Numbered from the stretch's first letter, positions 26,613-36,560 are shown. The stretch is DNA of 64,000 nt from Rivularia sp. PCC 7116 (GCF_000316665.1 NC_019678.1:2790001-2854000); one strand, 5' to 3'. Notes: generated by a model not told the origin, from the letters alone. Numbers and translations: made by a program.

Positions 26613-27359
26613 ATGAAGTGGGCAATTTTAAGCGGTATTGAAGGTAATTTGGCGGCTTACGAAGCGGTGATGGCGGATATTAAACGTCAAAGTCGTTATA
26701 TAGAAGCTTTATATATTCTAGGAGATGTGGTGGGACCAACTCCGGAGTCTGAGAAGCTGGTGGAGCGTTTGCATCAGCCACAGTCTGGGTTAACACCGCT
26801 GGTTTGTAAGGGCTGGTGGGAGGAGCAATGTTTGATACTGCATGGTTTATCTGCAAGTTCAGACGAGAACGATTTATTGGAACAATTTGGTGGCGAGACA
26901 GTAAAATTACTATGGGATAATGTTTCTCGTCATACTGTAGAGTGGATACGAAATCTTGATTTTGGTTTCTTTGAATTAGATTGTTTATTAATTCACGGTA
27001 CAACTGTATCTGTGGATGAAGCATTAACTCCGGAAACTTCTCCAGTTATGATGTTAGATCGGGTAGCGCGAATGCAAGCAAATAATTTATTTTGCGCTCG
27101 TTCTGGTTCAACTTTTCAGTATAATTTAGAAGCTGGTTCGATTGATACGGGAATAACTACCCTTGATAATCAAACACCAAATCAAACTATCAACGTTACT
27201 CCACGTATGGTTGTAGGTGTTGGTAATGTGGGTAGAAAATCAGGAGAAGCAACTTACACTCTCTACAACCCGAATAATAATCAAGTAGAATTTAAGACAG
27301 TTCGCTATGGGGTAAATAAGGGTTTTGGAGTCAAAAAAACAACTGTTAAGTCTAATTAG
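26613..27359 (+). CDS. Metallophosphatase-fold protein lacking most catalytic ligands
   Basis: A 248-residue paralogue of the preceding gene. The N-terminal motif reads LSGIEGN (Asp to Gly8, His to Glu10), GDVVGPTPE keeps Asp38, GNHD is GWWE (67-70), IHGT is present, and the GHTH motif is gone (CARSGST). With so few ligands it cannot be an ordinary phosphatase, and a binding or scaffold role is more likely. A fossil of its 5' end lies at 22542, so the gene family has been duplicated inside this island. The ATG is in front of WAILSGIEGN. The upstream region is made of mobile repeats; no Zur box was found there. Confidence 0.8.
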   Translation: MKWAILSGIEGNLAAYEAVMADIKRQSRYIEALYILGDVVGPTPESEKLVERLHQPQSGLTPLVCKGWWEEQCLILHGLSASSDENDLLEQFGGETVKLLWDNVSRHTVEWIRNLDFGFFELDCLLIHGTTVSVDEALTPETSPVMMLDRVARMQANNLFCARSGSTFQYNLEAGSIDTGITTLDNQTPNQTINVTPRMVVGVGNVGRKSGEATYTLYNPNNNQVEFKTVRYGVNKGFGVKKTTVKSN

Positions 27360-27504
27360 TTTTTCGCTATTTGTTATTTAATTGTTCTATATTTAGCCAA
27401 TGAGGAATTAAAAACATTTGATTACCCGAATAATTTCAAGTAAGGCATTACAAATTTTATTATTCAAGTTAGCTTCTATCTAAAGGTAATGCAGTACCAT
27501 ATTA

Positions 27505-27519
27505 CGAGAATGATTTTCA
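27505..27519. promoter_or_regulatory. Weak Zur-like box before the COG0523 gene
   Basis: CGAGAATGATTTTCA has arms GAGAAT/ATTTTC, two mismatches from the operator, 18 bases before the ATG at 27538. Confidence 0.55.
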
Positions 27520-27537
27520 TTGTCTGGGAGAATAAGG

Positions 27538-28506
27538 ATGACTGCTCAAGCTTTAGATACAGTCCCCGTAACCGTTCTTACTGGTTATTTAGGAGCGGGG
27601 AAAACAACTTTACTCAACCGGATTCTCACCCACGAGCATGGTAAGAAAGTCGCGGTGATAGTAAATGAGTTTGGGGAAGTCGGAATTGATAATCAATTGG
27701 TTATCGATGCTGATGAAGAAATCTTTGAAATGAATAATGGCTGCATTTGCTGTACGGTGCGCGGTGATTTGATTCGCATCATTGCTAATTTAATGAAGCG
27801 ACGTGACAAATTTGACCACTTAGTAATTGAAACTACTGGACTAGCAGACCCCGCACCTGTAATTCAGACTTTCTTTGTAGATGAAGATATGCAGGAAAAA
27901 TTGAATTTAGATGCTGTAGTTACAGTAGTCGATGCTAAGCATATTTGGCAACATTGGGATGCGGATGAAGCTCAAGAACAAATAGCTTTTGCTGATGTAG
28001 TTTTACTTAATAAAACAGATTTAGTAGCCCCAGAGCAACTTGAAGAATTAGAAAATAGAATACGGGGAATGAATGCAATGGCAAAAATCTACCGTACTCG
28101 CAATTCTGAGTTAGAAATGGATGCGCTTTTAGGGGTGAAAGCTTTTGATTTAGATAGAGCTTTGGAAATTGACCCAGATTTTTTAAGCGAAGATGCTCAC
28201 GAACATGATGAAACTGTTTATTCGATAGCTTTGGTAGAAAAAGGTGAATTAGACGGAAATAAATTAAATCAATGGTTAAGTAATTTATTACAAACCAAAG
28301 GACCTGATATTTTCCGGATGAAAGGTATTTTAAATATTGCAGGAGAGGATGAAAGGTTTGTTTTCCAAGGAGTACATATGTTATTAGATGGAAAACCAGA
28401 CCGTTTATGGAAAGAAGGCGAACAACGTAAGAATGAACTGGTTTTTATTGGTCGAAATTTAGATGAAACTCAGTTGAAGAAAGATTTTTTAGCTTGTATG
28501 GCTTAA
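27538..28506 (+). CDS. COG0523 GTPase (zinc metallochaperone type)
   Basis: A 322-residue canonical member. Walker A is GYLGAGKT (residues 16-23), VNEFGEVGID follows, the metal motif is GCICC (68-72), TTGLADP is the switch region, and LLNKTDL gives guanine specificity. The CobW C-terminal domain ends at the LVFIGRNLDE block. A His-rich insert is absent, unlike the paralogue at 39865. Such proteins hydrolyse GTP to deliver zinc to client enzymes. The ATG at 27538 has the ribosome site GGGAGAATAAGG and a weak Zur box just upstream. The WD40 gene follows and may be its partner. Confidence 0.93.
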   Translation: MTAQALDTVPVTVLTGYLGAGKTTLLNRILTHEHGKKVAVIVNEFGEVGIDNQLVIDADEEIFEMNNGCICCTVRGDLIRIIANLMKRRDKFDHLVIETTGLADPAPVIQTFFVDEDMQEKLNLDAVVTVVDAKHIWQHWDADEAQEQIAFADVVLLNKTDLVAPEQLEELENRIRGMNAMAKIYRTRNSELEMDALLGVKAFDLDRALEIDPDFLSEDAHEHDETVYSIALVEKGELDGNKLNQWLSNLLQTKGPDIFRMKGILNIAGEDERFVFQGVHMLLDGKPDRLWKEGEQRKNELVFIGRNLDETQLKKDFLACMA

Positions 28507-28546
28507 TTTTTATTAATCGTTATAGCTACTGATGTATACCTCAAAA

Positions 28547-28613
28547 CCTCACCCCCAACCCCTCTCCTTAACAAGGAGAGGGGAGATAAAGCACAGCTTT
28601 ATTGGGGTGAGGT
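28547..28613. repeat. Palindromic repeat (CCTCACCCC / GGGGTGAGG)
   Basis: Outer arms CCTCACCCC / GGGGTGAGG and an inner hairpin (CCCCTCTCCTT / AAGGAGAGGGG) form a nested stem between the COG0523 and WD40 genes. It is a common cyanobacterial dispersed repeat and may damp transcription into the next gene. Confidence 0.7.
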
Positions 28614-28706
28614 GAAGCTGTACCTCGGTTGCTTCATAAATGCTATATTCTGCCATTTTATTCTTTCTTATTTCTTACTTCTTACTTCTTACTTGCTTTT
28701 AAGATT

Positions 28707-29780
28707 ATGAAAACTATTAAATCTACAGACTTTGATTTAAATTGGAATAATATACTTTCTGATTATATAACCGCTGTAAATTGGTCTTCTGATGGTAGTA
28801 CTTTAGCGATGAGTTCTGCTGCTGGTGAAGTAAAAGTTTTGGTAGAAAACGAATTAATAGCTTTGCAAGAAGTCACCAATACTTCCATTGATAGACTAGC
28901 TTTTTCTACTGATGGAAAGTTTTTAGCAGTTGGCGGACAAGATGGTAAAGTAAAAATTTGGAGTACTTCTAATCATCAACTGATTGCGACTTTAGAAAAT
29001 GCTCCAGCTTGGGTAGATAAGTTAGCATGGAGTCCCCGCAAAAATTTACTAGCTTTTAGTTTGGGACGTTACGTACAGGTTTGGGATGCAGACATCCAAG
29101 AAATTGTTGTCACCTTGAATTTTGATAATTCTTCAGTACTGAGTATTGACTGGAGTCATGATGGTAAATTTCTGGCGATCGCTGGTTATCAAGGTGTGAA
29201 AATTTGGCGCTCTCATGAATGGGATGAAGACCCGTATTTGTTTAGCATACCATCGGCTAGTGTTGCTGTGGCTTGGTCGTCTGATGGTAAATACATTGCT
29301 TCGGGTAACATGGATAAAACTATCTGTGTATTGGAAACAGATTTGATTGCTAATGCTAAACAAGCCGAACCTTGGTTAATGCATGGTTTTCCCGGAAAAA
29401 TTCGTCATTTAGCTTGGTCAAAAGTTACTACATCTAAAAAAGAGCCATTACTCGCATCTTCCTGCGGAGAAAGTATAGTTATTTGGGAAAAACAAGATGA
29501 TGCATCTTCCGGTTGGGGTGCGACTGTATTAAGCAATCACAGCGATATTGTAGAAGCAATCGAATTTGCACCCGATAACTTAATGCTTGCTTCTGCTGGT
29601 GCTGAAGGTTGGCTTTGTTTGTGGAAAAAAGCGAAAAAAGTAACGCAAGTTCTCCAAGGTGCTAAAAACGGGTTTTCTTGTGTTGCATGGCATCCCCAAG
29701 GTCATAAAATTGCTGCTGGGGGTCAAAATGGTGAAGTGCTAATTTGGTATAAAGGTAATCGTGGAGTTGGTTTTGCTTAA
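28707..29780 (+). CDS. WD40 repeat protein
   Basis: A 357-residue soluble protein made almost entirely of WD40 blades, seen as repeated AWSxDGK...A-x-G-x2-xxVKIW units (e.g. LAFSTDGKFLAVGGQDGKVKIW, IEFAPDNLMLASAGAEGWLC-W). About seven units fit a closed propeller. No catalytic motif is visible, so it is a scaffold. I start it at the ATG at 28707 because the longer frame upstream translates TTACTTC heptamer repeats. It follows a COG0523 gene in the zinc island, so a role in zinc delivery complexes is possible, but this is inference from position. Confidence 0.88.
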   Translation: MKTIKSTDFDLNWNNILSDYITAVNWSSDGSTLAMSSAAGEVKVLVENELIALQEVTNTSIDRLAFSTDGKFLAVGGQDGKVKIWSTSNHQLIATLENAPAWVDKLAWSPRKNLLAFSLGRYVQVWDADIQEIVVTLNFDNSSVLSIDWSHDGKFLAIAGYQGVKIWRSHEWDEDPYLFSIPSASVAVAWSSDGKYIASGNMDKTICVLETDLIANAKQAEPWLMHGFPGKIRHLAWSKVTTSKKEPLLASSCGESIVIWEKQDDASSGWGATVLSNHSDIVEAIEFAPDNLMLASAGAEGWLCLWKKAKKVTQVLQGAKNGFSCVAWHPQGHKIAAGGQNGEVLIWYKGNRGVGFA

Positions 29781-29801
29781 AGATTGATAATTCTTGAGTA
29801 T

Positions 29802-30614
29802 TCAAGATTCTTCCTCACTTTGCTTTTCAATAGCTTTTCTGACAACTTCAACTTCCAATTCCAGAGCTTGAGCAATTTGTTCGACACTCAATCCCATATT
29901 TAACAAACGGGGTATTGTTTCAAGTTTTGTTGCTATTTTTGTTTTTTGTTCAACCTCTTGCTCAACTTCTTCTCGAACTTCTTGATAAAATCTAGTTTTT
30001 CGCCACTCGGTTAATCCAAACATCGCTGCTAACTCCTGTCTAGTTTGATTGGAGAATTTATAAATCAACATCCTTTCTACTAATTCTAAAAGCTGCCGAC
30101 GGTTGCTGACATCTACTTGTTGGACTTTTTCGATTAAATTTCTGGCAACTTCTACAGCTTCTTCTTCCGGAGCAACTACCAATCCAATTATCCCCAACCC
30201 AATTGAAGAAGAAGTATCTGTTAATTCATCTAGATATATTACTTGTATTTGCCCATCAGATAGTGATGTCTGATACGCAATCGGAATACCAGGGTCAAGG
30301 CTACGTTTAGACCATAAAACTACTGCTTTCCAGTTTTTATCTGGTTTATACTGGTTGAGATAAACAAAGGCTTCGGTGATTAATCGCCAGTATAAATCGT
30401 CATCACGCTGATATTGTACTTCTACAAAATAAATTGGATCTTGGGGATATTCGGGCTTAGGTATAAATAAACCATCAATTCTTCGCGCAAGCTCTTTTAT
30501 CTCCACAGAGGAAAATTCATAGTGTAAAGCTTGAGTGGGAGATTGTTGCAGTATTTCAAATAATACGCTGGGAAGGTTTTGTAGCAGCGTATAAAAGATT
30601 GTATCTGTTTTCAT
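29802..30614 (-). CDS. DUF2887 family PD-(D/E)XK nuclease-like protein
   Basis: A 270-residue protein of a family widespread in cyanobacteria (DUF2887, Rpn/transposase-associated). The N-terminal domain shows the PD-(D/E)XK core as ARRIDGLFIP (Asp) and IYFVEVQYQRDD (Glu-x-Gln, the usual family form). The C-terminus has charged helices (EEVEQEVEQKTK) typical of these multi-copy proteins. They are probably recombination-promoting nucleases and tend to be mobile. It is convergent with the WD40 gene (22-base gap), so it is not part of the zinc operons. ATG start. Confidence 0.85.
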   Translation of the reverse strand: MKTDTIFYTLLQNLPSVLFEILQQSPTQALHYEFSSVEIKELARRIDGLFIPKPEYPQDPIYFVEVQYQRDDDLYWRLITEAFVYLNQYKPDKNWKAVVLWSKRSLDPGIPIAYQTSLSDGQIQVIYLDELTDTSSSIGLGIIGLVVAPEEEAVEVARNLIEKVQQVDVSNRRQLLELVERMLIYKFSNQTRQELAAMFGLTEWRKTRFYQEVREEVEQEVEQKTKIATKLETIPRLLNMGLSVEQIAQALELEVEVVRKAIEKQSEEES

Positions 30615-30737
30615 CCATTAAAACTTTGGAATCACTGGTAGAGCATATGTATTATACAGCAATGTTTATACCAATTTGCCCACAGTCAAACTATTATTAC
30701 TTGTAATTTAATTTAATATAAACAGAATAGTTGTTTA

Positions 30738-33700
30738 TCAAAGGGTTGAAGTGAATTTTTGTTCTAATTGTTCAATGTTATCTATCAAAATCTGAACTTG
30801 AGCAGGCTTATTGCGGAACCAATCTGTTGACCAAATTCGATGAATTTTCCAACCCAACCTTTCAAGGACTTGCTGTCTTAAACGGTCGCGGTCTCTTGCG
30901 GTGGGTGAATTATGATAAGATGCACCATCGCACTCAATTCCTAACAAAAACTCACCTGGACGATTTTTATTAACCACTCCCAAATCAATTCGATAACCAG
31001 AACATCCTACTTGGGTGCGAAGAATATATCCTTTTTCTGCTAGTGTATGATAAACATCTTCTTCAAAGGGTGAGTCAAATTTAAGCTTATCAGTATAAAA
31101 ATTACCTTCAAGTCTTTCACCACCACTAGCAGCATACTCTAAATAATCGCGTAGTAATCTTATACCTTCGCTTTTAGTACGTGTGGTATCTATATCACCA
31201 GCAACAATTGAAGAAACCAAAGTCAGCTTTCTTTTAGCTCGGGTTACAGCAACATTTAATCGTCTTTCTCCACCTTGTTTAATTAAAGGACCAAAGCTAA
31301 GAGAAAACTTACCTTGAGAATCGCGAGCATAACCAACGCTAATTACAATTGCATCCCGCTCATCCCCTTGAACGTTTTCCAATGCTTTAATAAAAAACTG
31401 AGGTGAGTTATCGCTGCAAAATGTTTCTAGCTCGGGATGTTCTTTACTTAAAATTTCTATTTGCTCCCCAATAGCATCAGCCTGAGCTTCACTAAAGGCA
31501 ATAATACCAAGGGATTGTTCGGGAAAGTTTTGAAAATGTTCTAATGTAAGTTGAGCAACTATTTCTGCTTCCCGTCGATTGTCCCTGCGTCCACCACGGT
31601 CGTAAATACCATCAGGAACGTGTTTAAACCATACTCCCAAATCTGGATTTTGAACTGGGTTGGGAAAAGTTACTAATTGAGAATCGTAAAAATGTTTATT
31701 AGAAAAAGCAATCAAACGCTCATCTTGACTGCGATAGTGCCATTTTAATGTACGTCCAAACATAAAATTTGAACATTCATCTAAAACACTTTCATAACTT
31801 TCATCATCAGTATCATCTAAATCTTCTTCACTATCTCCCGTGGAGAAGAATGAAGTGGGAGGTAATTGTTTGCGATCGCCAATTATAATAACTTGGTCGG
31901 AGCGAATTATTGAGGGGACAACATCTTCTGTACGAAGCTGAGATGCTTCATCAAAAATAAGAACATCAAAATGAACTACATCAGCGTTAACATATTGGCT
32001 GACTGAAAGTGGACTCATCATCCAACAAGGTTTCAAAGCTTTGACAAGATTAGGAATTCCCTTTTGGTTATCGTTAAGTAATTTACGAATGGGTAAATGT
32101 CTACTTTTTTTTGTTACTTCTTTTTTTAACCTTGGTAATTCAGCTTGAATAATCGAAGTTTTTTCCTGTTCTTCCCAACATTGTAGGTGACGTTGTTTTA
32201 AGCGTTCTTTAGCAGCATCAAGTTGGTAACTATCAAGTTTAGTAAACTCTTGAATTTGCTGCTCCTGTACCTCAACATTAAAATTCTTTAACTCAGGTTT
32301 TTTAGCAAGGATAGCATCAAGACAAGTTTGGTAAATACGCTTCTCTAAAATTGGGAACCAAAGTTTTGGTTCTATATTATTGTCACGTAAAGCATCTAAT
32401 AATTTTTTAGTTCCGAGATTTTCTAGCTTTTGATAAGTTTCCTTGTAAGTTAGCCATTCTTGAAAGTCAGATAATTCAGATTGAGCTAAATTGAGAAAAT
32501 CTTCTAGTTCTACAAAAGGAATTTGATTTACAGGTAAATAAGAATCTGTAATATCACTTTCGTTAAAGTGCGATAAAAGGAAACCTACTCCTTGGTTAAT
32601 ATTGCTGCTAATTTCTTCAAAGTTTTGAACAAGTTGATTTATTTCTCGTCGCAGAAAAGAAGAATTAATTATTTGCTGTATAGAGTCATGATTTAGCGAA
32701 TAAGCTTCTAATTCAAGCAACCAATTCAAAGCATCTTCAATTGGCTTTAACTCCGCTTCTTGAGAAATTTGTGGATTAAACAAAGACCCAAAAACTTGAC
32801 GGGGAAGATACTCTGGATGACTTAATTTATTTCGTAAAACAACAATAGGATTGGGTTTATTGTCTCGTAAAGCATTAACGAATTCTTGCAGTCCTAATTT
32901 TTTTAATTCTTCGCAAATTTCTTGGTATTTTAACCATTTGCGAAAATCTTCCAAGTCAGTTTCAGCTAGATTAATAAATTCTATAAGTTCTGTAAATAAG
33001 ATTTTATTTTTAGGATAATATTGCTTAACAATATTATTCTTGTTAAAGTATAAAGTTAAAAATTTTATTCCTTGTTCAAAAATTGCGGGAAATGATTCGA
33101 GTCTTTGAACTAAATCGGATAATTCCTGTTGTAGAGAAGAAGAATTTATAATCCGTTTTATATAATCATGAGGAAGGGAATAATTTTGTAAGTTAGTTAG
33201 CCAACTTAAAGCTTGTTCGATTTTGATTAGTTCTGATTCATTAGAAACTTCTGGATTAAATAAAGATCCAAAAATTTTACGAACAGGGGAATTTTTTTGA
33301 TGCAGTTCATTTCTGGCTGTTTGCACTTCTACAGCTTGCGATAAATCTCTTTTTAATTCATTAAATGAAGTTCCTGCTTCCTGAAAGCACAGTTTCTTCA
33401 AACGCTTCATATCTTTTCTATACTGAGCATTAAAAATGCTAATAAACCAAAAACGGTTATATCTTTGAAATCTATTATTCAAAGCAGGCAATTGTGAAGA
33501 GAATAATTCAGAATGATATTTTTGTTTTAATAAAGTCTCATTTTCTGATAAATAATTAACACTTTTTTTCAAGTTAGCGAAAGCATTTTCAGCATTTAAT
33601 ACATCTACTTCTATAAAATCATCGGGTAAATTTGATGGAGCTTGCAAAATATGTTTAATAATTTGAATGCTTGCTTCGACATCTTCTATGTTCAATAATG

Positions 33701-35690
33701 GCTGATATTTTAAAATAAGTTGAAGCCGTTCGCTATCAGTTTGTAGGTTAGAAAGAGCTTGTTGAAAATTATTTATTTTCTGATGTAACTCTAACTCTAG
33801 AGCTTCGGAGCAAGATTGCAATTTACTGCTTGACCAGATATTCGCTTTTTCTTCTCTTAAAAATGAAACAAGGGAAGAAAGCTGTTCGAGTAAATCAAGA
33901 CCAAAATGTGAAGGTTGCGTTCTCTCAATTTCTTGAACATCTTGTTTTAAAATATCAAATGCTTCACGAGCATTCACAACATCTACTTTAGCCCAATTTT
34001 CAGGTAATTGATATGGTGCTGTTGTTATATGAACAACTGCTGGATAATAATGCTCTAAAGTTTCTACATTAGATAACGGCTGAATTTTTAGCTTTCCTTC
34101 AAGTTGCCGACTAAGAATTTTTATAGAATCAATCGCTTGCTGAAAATCTTGTATTTTCTCTTGAATTTCTAATTCAAGTTCATAATAATAAGAATTAATC
34201 GAGCTTTTTGACCAAATAGTAGTTTTTTCTTTTTTAAAAAATAGTAAAAACTTTGCTAACTGGCTGAATAAATCTTTTGCTTCATCCAATCTATTTGGAT
34301 TCCACTGATTAAATTTAGAAAATATGACATTTATATTAGGAACTTCTTGATGTTCTTTTTTCAAAAGCTCGCCAAAAATCTCAAAAGGTGATTTATCTAA
34401 AGGCTTCTGTTTGTCATGTAAACTTGTAAGATATGAATTCAAAGATTGACGAGTATTTACCAATTTTTCAAATAATAACTGATGATTTTCAGCTTCAGAT
34501 ACTTGTGAAAGATAATCAATTGTTTTTGATAAATTGTTTACAATTTTTCTTTTATCTGTTGTGCCACTATGGTGTAGATTCAGACATATATTGTCTAAAC
34601 CACATTCTGCCATGCGTTTATAAACAACATTCAGTGCAGTTTCTTTTTCCGCAACTAATAAAACAGATTTACCATCACCAATTAGTTCGGCAATCATATT
34701 TACTATTGTTTGACTTTTTCCGGTTCCTGGTGGTCCTTGAACAACAAAACTAGAACCAGATTTTGCAGCTTCAATAACAACTTGTTGACTAGAATCAGCA
34801 TCAAGAATCTGAAATATTCTTTCCGGTTTAACTTGAGAATCTAAAGCAGACGCAGGTATAGGTTCTTGATAATTAGACTGATATTGATTTAAATCTCCAC
34901 TAATTGCTTGCAAAATAGGATGAGTGAATATCAAATCTTCATTTTCAATAATGTCTCGAACCATTGCAGCTTTGGCATAAGAAAATAACGATAGAAAGAC
35001 ATTCTCTTTAATTTCCCATGTCTTGTGTTCTGAAAAAGCTTCGCTAACTAGAGCAATAATTTCACTGTAATTTAATTCTTGGATTGTTTCTGCTTCTGGA
35101 AAATCAATTGCAAAATTTTGTTTTAACTTTTGTGTTAAAGCTGGATTTAAAACAATCTCCTCATCTAAGACAGATATTTTGTATATATCCCTCCCCCGCT
35201 CCTTTGTTAATTCTAAGGGAAGCAAAATCAACGGTGAAAGCAAAGCTTCTTCTGGTTTATCTTTGTCATACCAAGTCAAAGTTCCCAATACTAAAAATAA
35301 ACTATTAACTCCTCGTTCCTCAAAGGAGCGTCTTGCTTCACTACGAATTTTTTTGAGTCGTTTAAGTTGCTCGTTACCAGCTTGACGAGTAATTAATTCT
35401 AAAGAACTTTTTCTTTCTGGTAATTTTTTATTTTCTTTCAATAGAGTAATATCTTGATACTCGCTATCAAGTATTTGAAATTGAAACGATTTTTTCCCTT
35501 CTGTGAGATTTTTGAAGAGAATATCCGGTTTATCTGTCAAAATCTCCAAACTTCGAGGGCTATCTTGCTTAAACTTGATTAAAGGATTCCGTCGTCCTAA
35601 ATCAGCCAGTCCAGCTTTCCACCTGACAATCTTTTGAATAAGTTTTTGTTGATAATCTGAAGCAGGCTGTTGCATACTCGTTGATACCAT
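30738..35690 (-). CDS. DUF4011-helicase-Vsr nuclease fusion (Hhe-like antiviral protein)
   Basis: A giant protein of about 1650 residues. The N-terminus (WKAGLADLGRRNPLIKF) is the DUF4011 domain. A split SF1 helicase follows: Walker A GPPGTGKSQT near residue 320, then a ~900-residue helical insertion, Walker B FDEASQL near 1247, IIGDRKQLPP, NVQGDERDAIVIS and LNVAVTRAKRKL. The C-terminus has a Vsr/MTES-type PD-(D/E)XK nuclease: GYRIDLGVV and LGIECDGASYH. This combination is the Hhe defence architecture (DUF4011-helicase-Vsr), a single-gene anti-phage system. The helical insert with repeated segments probably forms coiled coils. I used the ATG at 35690; a TTG at 35708 is also in frame. Confidence 0.85.
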   Translation of the reverse strand: MVSTSMQQPASDYQQKLIQKIVRWKAGLADLGRRNPLIKFKQDSPRSLEILTDKPDILFKNLTEGKKSFQFQILDSEYQDITLLKENKKLPERKSSLELITRQAGNEQLKRLKKIRSEARRSFEERGVNSLFLVLGTLTWYDKDKPEEALLSPLILLPLELTKERGRDIYKISVLDEEIVLNPALTQKLKQNFAIDFPEAETIQELNYSEIIALVSEAFSEHKTWEIKENVFLSLFSYAKAAMVRDIIENEDLIFTHPILQAISGDLNQYQSNYQEPIPASALDSQVKPERIFQILDADSSQQVVIEAAKSGSSFVVQGPPGTGKSQTIVNMIAELIGDGKSVLLVAEKETALNVVYKRMAECGLDNICLNLHHSGTTDKRKIVNNLSKTIDYLSQVSEAENHQLLFEKLVNTRQSLNSYLTSLHDKQKPLDKSPFEIFGELLKKEHQEVPNINVIFSKFNQWNPNRLDEAKDLFSQLAKFLLFFKKEKTTIWSKSSINSYYYELELEIQEKIQDFQQAIDSIKILSRQLEGKLKIQPLSNVETLEHYYPAVVHITTAPYQLPENWAKVDVVNAREAFDILKQDVQEIERTQPSHFGLDLLEQLSSLVSFLREEKANIWSSSKLQSCSEALELELHQKINNFQQALSNLQTDSERLQLILKYQPLLNIEDVEASIQIIKHILQAPSNLPDDFIEVDVLNAENAFANLKKSVNYLSENETLLKQKYHSELFSSQLPALNNRFQRYNRFWFISIFNAQYRKDMKRLKKLCFQEAGTSFNELKRDLSQAVEVQTARNELHQKNSPVRKIFGSLFNPEVSNESELIKIEQALSWLTNLQNYSLPHDYIKRIINSSSLQQELSDLVQRLESFPAIFEQGIKFLTLYFNKNNIVKQYYPKNKILFTELIEFINLAETDLEDFRKWLKYQEICEELKKLGLQEFVNALRDNKPNPIVVLRNKLSHPEYLPRQVFGSLFNPQISQEAELKPIEDALNWLLELEAYSLNHDSIQQIINSSFLRREINQLVQNFEEISSNINQGVGFLLSHFNESDITDSYLPVNQIPFVELEDFLNLAQSELSDFQEWLTYKETYQKLENLGTKKLLDALRDNNIEPKLWFPILEKRIYQTCLDAILAKKPELKNFNVEVQEQQIQEFTKLDSYQLDAAKERLKQRHLQCWEEQEKTSIIQAELPRLKKEVTKKSRHLPIRKLLNDNQKGIPNLVKALKPCWMMSPLSVSQYVNADVVHFDVLIFDEASQLRTEDVVPSIIRSDQVIIIGDRKQLPPTSFFSTGDSEEDLDDTDDESYESVLDECSNFMFGRTLKWHYRSQDERLIAFSNKHFYDSQLVTFPNPVQNPDLGVWFKHVPDGIYDRGGRRDNRREAEIVAQLTLEHFQNFPEQSLGIIAFSEAQADAIGEQIEILSKEHPELETFCSDNSPQFFIKALENVQGDERDAIVISVGYARDSQGKFSLSFGPLIKQGGERRLNVAVTRAKRKLTLVSSIVAGDIDTTRTKSEGIRLLRDYLEYAASGGERLEGNFYTDKLKFDSPFEEDVYHTLAEKGYILRTQVGCSGYRIDLGVVNKNRPGEFLLGIECDGASYHNSPTARDRDRLRQQVLERLGWKIHRIWSTDWFRNKPAQVQILIDNIEQLEQKFTSTL

Positions 35691-35948
35691 AGATATACGT
35701 ACAGCCAAACATTATACTTATTAAATTTGCTTTCGTCTTTGCTTTATTGGCTTAAGAAGGCTACTAAACCTTTAAAAGTGATGCAAACTTCTATTCGCTT
35801 CGTAGTGATAGTAGTCAGTGGGAAAATGGTGGAATTTGCAAAGATACTGGAGCAATTAATTTATTTGGCAGCAACCAACTTCTGTAGCACCCTTAAAAAG
35901 CATTCATGATTGTCAATAAATCTCAATTACGGCCCACAAAAATAGCAT

Positions 35949-36560
35949 CTAGGCCAAAGCTCTCCAAGACTGTGAAAGTACTGTCCCTGCTGACTTTGCA
36001 AACACAAACGTTAATAATAAACCTACTGCTAAATCAGGAAATATCGAGCCTGTCAGAAACACTAATCCTGCTGCTACAAGAACGGATATATTGGCAACGA
36101 TGTCATTCCTCGAACACAACCACACAGAAGACATATTCAGATTATCCCTTCTATGTCTAGCTAATAACAACAGACAGACTAAATTGGCAAGTAACGCTAT
36201 AACTCCAATCGCACTCATAACGGTTGCTTCTGGAGTTACACCCGAAAAGAATTGATAGGTTGCTCTAGCAAATACCGAAATCGCAAACACAAACATGATG
36301 ATTCCCTTCAGAAATGCTGAGCCAGCCTGAGCTTTACTACCCTTATTAATGACATATAAACTGCTTGCGTAAACCAAGGTATCACCTAGCATATCGAGGG
36401 AGTCTCCAGTCAAAGATATCGAATCCGCACGAATACCTGCTCCAAACTCCACAAAGAACATTACTAGGTTGATAAACAAAACAACCCAAAGAACATTAGC
36501 TTGCTGTTTTTTCAGCTTCGTTAGCTCACAACCTTTGTTTTGACAGCAGTTATCACTCAT
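35949..36560 (-). CDS. Cation diffusion facilitator (CDF) family metal exporter, short form
   Basis: A 203-residue membrane protein with six predicted helices, corresponding to the transmembrane part of a CDF transporter. The C-terminal cytoplasmic domain is missing, as in short CDFs. The TMD2 motif reads SISLTGDSLDMLGD (D-x3-D replaces the usual H-x3-D) and TMD5 reads RNDIVANIS (N-D-x3-N). The N-terminus has three cysteines (CCQNKGC) that could bind metal. It exports divalent metals such as zinc or cadmium. Inverted repeats before it probably are targets of the ArsR regulator encoded 90 bases upstream on the same strand. Confidence 0.85.
   Translation of the reverse strand: MSDNCCQNKGCELTKLKKQQANVLWVVLFINLVMFFVEFGAGIRADSISLTGDSLDMLGDTLVYASSLYVINKGSKAQAGSAFLKGIIMFVFAISVFARATYQFFSGVTPEATVMSAIGVIALLANLVCLLLLARHRRDNLNMSSVWLCSRNDIVANISVLVAAGLVFLTGSIFPDLAVGLLLTFVFAKSAGTVLSQSWRALA

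Noticed and set aside
26353-26616. ORF with repeated RGRASGLCIPSPEAGNES peptide
   Set aside because: It is translated repeat DNA: the peptide is duplicated exactly with the 117-bp unit, and no ribosome site or family is present.
35906-36160. Plus-strand ORF opposite the CDF gene
   Set aside because: It is antisense to a well-supported membrane transporter and has no recognisable domain or start site.
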